Source: JAHBWI01 sp035715525 (lineage in GTDB: Bacteria > Nitrospirota > Nitrospiria > Nitrospirales > Nitrospiraceae). From it: 7,107 bases of DNA. Both the position numbers and the translations under genes were made by a program. The stretch covers positions 1-7,107 of the forward strand of contig DASTLA010000003.1 of NCBI GenBank assembly GCA_035715525.1. The letters run 5' to 3'. This document shows positions 5,430-7,107 of the stretch, in pieces; the stretch's first letter is position 1; the number at the start of each line of letters is the position of its first letter. The notes under the pieces were generated by a model, which was not told the origin of the DNA, did no database searches, and worked only from the letters and a program-made list of their open reading frames with translations.

Positions 5430-6731
5430 ATGGAGTCCATCCGCCGGTCGTTGGCCCGCTTCGCTCAGGTCGAACCTCACGAAGTGCGTCCGCTCGCCTG
5501 GTCGTTCGCCTATTTCTTCTGTCTCCTTTGCGGCTACTACATTCTGCGTCCCGTGCGGGATGAGATGGCCATTGAAGGGGGCATCAAGAATCTCCCTTGG
5601 ATGATGACCGGGACCTTCCTCGCGCTCCTTGCGGCGACGCCCCTCTTCGGATGGCTCTCGGCTCGATACTCGCGCTATCGGCTCCTGCACGCGGTGTATG
5701 GCTTCTTCATCGCCAATTTGGCGGCCTTCTATCTGTTGATGACGGGCGCGCAATACATGGCGTGGGTTGCACGCGGATTCTTTGTATGGCTCTCGGTCTT
5801 CAATCTGTTCGTGGTGTCGGTCTTTTGGAGTTTCATGGCCGACCTGTACAGCCCAGAACAGGGAAAGCGATTGTTCGGCTTGGTGGCCGCCGGCGGCACC
5901 ACCGGCGCCTTGCTCGGCCCGTTGATCACGACCGGTCTCACCTATTTGTTTCCCGTACCGGTGCTGATGCTCGCGTCCGCTCTGTTCATGCTGGCCTGTA
6001 TGGGCTGCATCGCGCGCCTGGAAGGCTGGAGCCATGAGCGCAGGCCGTCTCACGGGCCAAATGTCGGCGACCCCTTAGGCGGGGCCTTCTGGTCCGGTGT
6101 CAGGCTCACCCTCTCATCGCCCTATTTGCTTGGCATCTGCGGGTATCTGTTCTTGCTCACCGCCACGGCCACGTTTCTGTATTTCGAACAGACGCGCCTC
6201 GTCGCGGAATACCTCGCCACGCCTGAAGTAAGGACCCGTTTGTTCTCTCTGTTGGATTTCTCGACCAATGTTCTGACCTGGCTCACGCAGTTCTTCATTA
6301 CCAACCGGCTCTTGGCTCGCTTCGGCCTCGTCTCCGCCTTGCTCGTTCTGCCCGCCGTGAGCTTGTTCGGGTTTCTGGGTATCGCGCTCTGGCCCAGTCT
6401 GGTGGTGTTCGTGATGTTCTCCGTTCTGCGCCGGGTAGGGGAATATGCGTTGTCCAAGCCGGCCCGCGAAGTGCTGTTCACGGTGCTGAGCCGGGAGGAA
6501 AAATATAAAGCCAAGAATTTTATCGATACGGCTGTCTCACGCGGAGGCGACGCCTCGACCGGGTGGCTCGTTTCGGGAATCAAGGCGCTGGGGGTGACCG
6601 CCACGCAGATCGCCGGCATGCTGGTTCCGGTGATGGTGGTCTGGTTTTGGCTCAGCCGGTGGTTGGCCTTGCGCCATCAGCGCTATGTCGTCGACCCCGA
6701 ACGCGGGCGCGAGAGCGCCCTGCCTTTATAA
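5430..6731 (+). CDS. ATP:ADP antiporter-like (TLC/NTT family) MFS membrane transporter
   Basis: This is a 433-residue polytopic inner-membrane protein with roughly 11-12 hydrophobic segments: about 22-40, 56-76, 86-106, 112-136, 148-170, 174-194, 230-252, 272-292, 298-320, 322-338, 378-388 (weak) and 392-413. A hydrophilic central loop (195-228) splits it into two halves as in MFS carriers. Two signatures point to the nucleotide-transporter (TLC, NTT) branch: GYYILRPVRDEM (35-46) in the first helix with Arg40, Arg43, Asp44 and Glu45, and YKAKNFIDTAVSRGGD (359-374) late in the second half. Characterised members exchange ATP for ADP or import nucleotides in intracellular bacteria and plastids. 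Relatives in free-living bacteria are often annotated as MFS or AAA-family ATP:ADP antiporters without tested substrate. It is somewhat shorter than the ~500 aa canonical carriers. GGAG at 5422-5425 supports the ATG at 5430. The family is likely; the nucleotide substrate is inference. Confidence 0.85.
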   Translation: MESIRRSLARFAQVEPHEVRPLAWSFAYFFCLLCGYYILRPVRDEMAIEGGIKNLPWMMTGTFLALLAATPLFGWLSARYSRYRLLHAVYGFFIANLAAFYLLMTGAQYMAWVARGFFVWLSVFNLFVVSVFWSFMADLYSPEQGKRLFGLVAAGGTTGALLGPLITTGLTYLFPVPVLMLASALFMLACMGCIARLEGWSHERRPSHGPNVGDPLGGAFWSGVRLTLSSPYLLGICGYLFLLTATATFLYFEQTRLVAEYLATPEVRTRLFSLLDFSTNVLTWLTQFFITNRLLARFGLVSALLVLPAVSLFGFLGIALWPSLVVFVMFSVLRRVGEYALSKPAREVLFTVLSREEKYKAKNFIDTAVSRGGDASTGWLVSGIKALGVTATQIAGMLVPVMVVWFWLSRWLALRHQRYVVDPERGRESALPL

Positions 6732-6797
6732 TGGAGGAGCCGCCGGCATCCCTGAGTTGCGGACGGTCGCTGCTTCTGTCCGAAAATCCGGCAGAAC

Positions 6798-6825
6798 TTG
6801 CCCGGTGCACCGAGTCTGCTAGACT
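6798..6825 (+). promoter_or_regulatory. Candidate promoter for the DUF4124 gene
   Basis: TTGCCC (6798-6803) and TAGACT (6820-6825) are separated by 16 bases, and TGC directly before TAGACT forms an extended -10. Each hexamer matches consensus at four of six positions. Transcription would start near 6832, leaving about 43 bases before the ATG at 6875. The rest of the 6732-6874 gap shows only a weak, imperfect hairpin (CTGTC...GGCAG around 6776-6795) without a T-run, so I call no terminator after the transporter gene. Confidence 0.45.
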
Positions 6826-6874
6826 TCACAAGGGCTGTCGGACCGTCTGTTCGTCACTCACCGGAGCGATCCAC

Positions 6875-7107
6875 ATGCGATCTTTCTTCGCGGTCGGCCT
6901 ACTGTTGTGCACGGCCTCCGCCCTGGCCGAAGCACCGGTCCGCGCCGAGATGTATACCTGGACCGACCGGGAGGGCCAGATGCACTTCTCGGACAATCCA
7001 CCGGAGCATGGAACTGCCAAGGTCCTGACGCAACCGGGGCAGTGTTACCTCGAGACCTTGCTCGAAGGTTTGGGGCAGGAGCAAAGGGACCAGCTCTTCA
7101 ACGTCCA
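6875..7107 (+). CDS. Exported DUF4124-domain protein, N-terminal part (cut by right window edge)
   Basis: The ATG at 6875 is preceded by GGAG (6863-6866) with 8-base spacing, and the frame stays open to the window end (77 complete codons), so the gene continues beyond it. Residues 1-19 form a signal peptide: MRSFF, a hydrophobic core (AVGLLLCTASA) and a small-residue cleavage zone (ALAEA), so the product should be exported to the periplasm. Residues 26-42 (MYTWTDREGQMHFSDNP) are the DUF4124 signature, a short beta-rich segment (Y-x-W-x-D-x-x-G-x-x-x-F/Y-S/T-D-x-P) found after signal peptides in many proteobacterial and related envelope proteins; its function is unknown. The following region has one Cys (Cys58 in QPGQCYLE) and a charged helical stretch. 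Similar proteins often carry a further domain downstream, which is not visible here. The cut makes full length and role unknowable from this window. Confidence 0.85.
   Translation, partial: MRSFFAVGLLLCTASALAEAPVRAEMYTWTDREGQMHFSDNPPEHGTAKVLTQPGQCYLETLLEGLGQEQRDQLFNV

Noticed and set aside
5403..6053. Minus-strand open frame (216 codons) opposite the transporter
   Set aside because: Very polar, Glu/Arg/His/Gln-rich product, exactly what the complement of hydrophobic transmembrane codons yields.
6762..6847. Inverted 7-mers GACGGTC and GACCGTC, 72 bases apart
   Set aside because: The arms are too short and too far apart to stand out from chance in GC-rich DNA.

Overview
The window comes from a bacterial chromosome with high GC (estimated by eye at about 60%). 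It is densely coded: eight genes cover almost all of it and the longest gap is about 143 bases. Gene content is housekeeping plus a few poorly characterised proteins. I saw no mobile element, tRNA, rRNA, CRISPR array or phage gene. The combination of an NAD(P)-linked oxidative pentose phosphate pair, an ADP/ATP-carrier-like transporter and a DUF4124-type exported protein recalls Nitrospirota (Nitrospira-like) genomes, but this is a weak inference and no single sequence here proves it.

Layout. (1) 1-625, plus strand: the C-terminal end of an SGNH/GDSL hydrolase, overlapping by an ATGA junction a small thioredoxin-like protein with a CGHC active site. (2) 620-4217, minus strand: a run of four genes transcribed right to left. 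It holds a 77-residue unknown protein, a nucleotidyltransferase-fold protein, a short-type decarboxylating 6-phosphogluconate dehydrogenase (gnd) and glucose-6-phosphate dehydrogenase (zwf). A near-consensus sigma70 promoter (TTGACA, 17 bp, TAGAAT) lies just upstream at 4244-4272. The zwf and thioredoxin genes converge and overlap by 6 bases. (3) 4291-5331, minus strand: a low-specificity L-threonine aldolase (ltaE). (4) 5332-5429: a divergent intergenic region carrying candidate extended -10 promoters in both directions. (5) 5430-6731, plus strand: a polytopic membrane protein of the ATP:ADP antiporter-like (TLC) branch of the MFS superfamily. (6) 6875 to the right edge, plus strand: the start of a secreted DUF4124 protein with its own candidate promoter.

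How the genes work together. Zwf and Gnd supply the two dehydrogenase steps of the oxidative pentose phosphate pathway (glucose-6-phosphate to ribulose-5-phosphate, making reducing power). The lactonase (pgl) between them is not in this window. The nucleotidyltransferase and the 77-residue protein sit at the head of the same apparent transcription unit and are the real unknowns. LtaE (amino-acid cleavage to glycine), the transporter and the DUF4124 protein look like independent units. I found no convincing new multi-gene system; the most useful leads are the nucleotidyltransferase/small-protein/gnd/zwf unit and the nucleotide-transporter-like protein.
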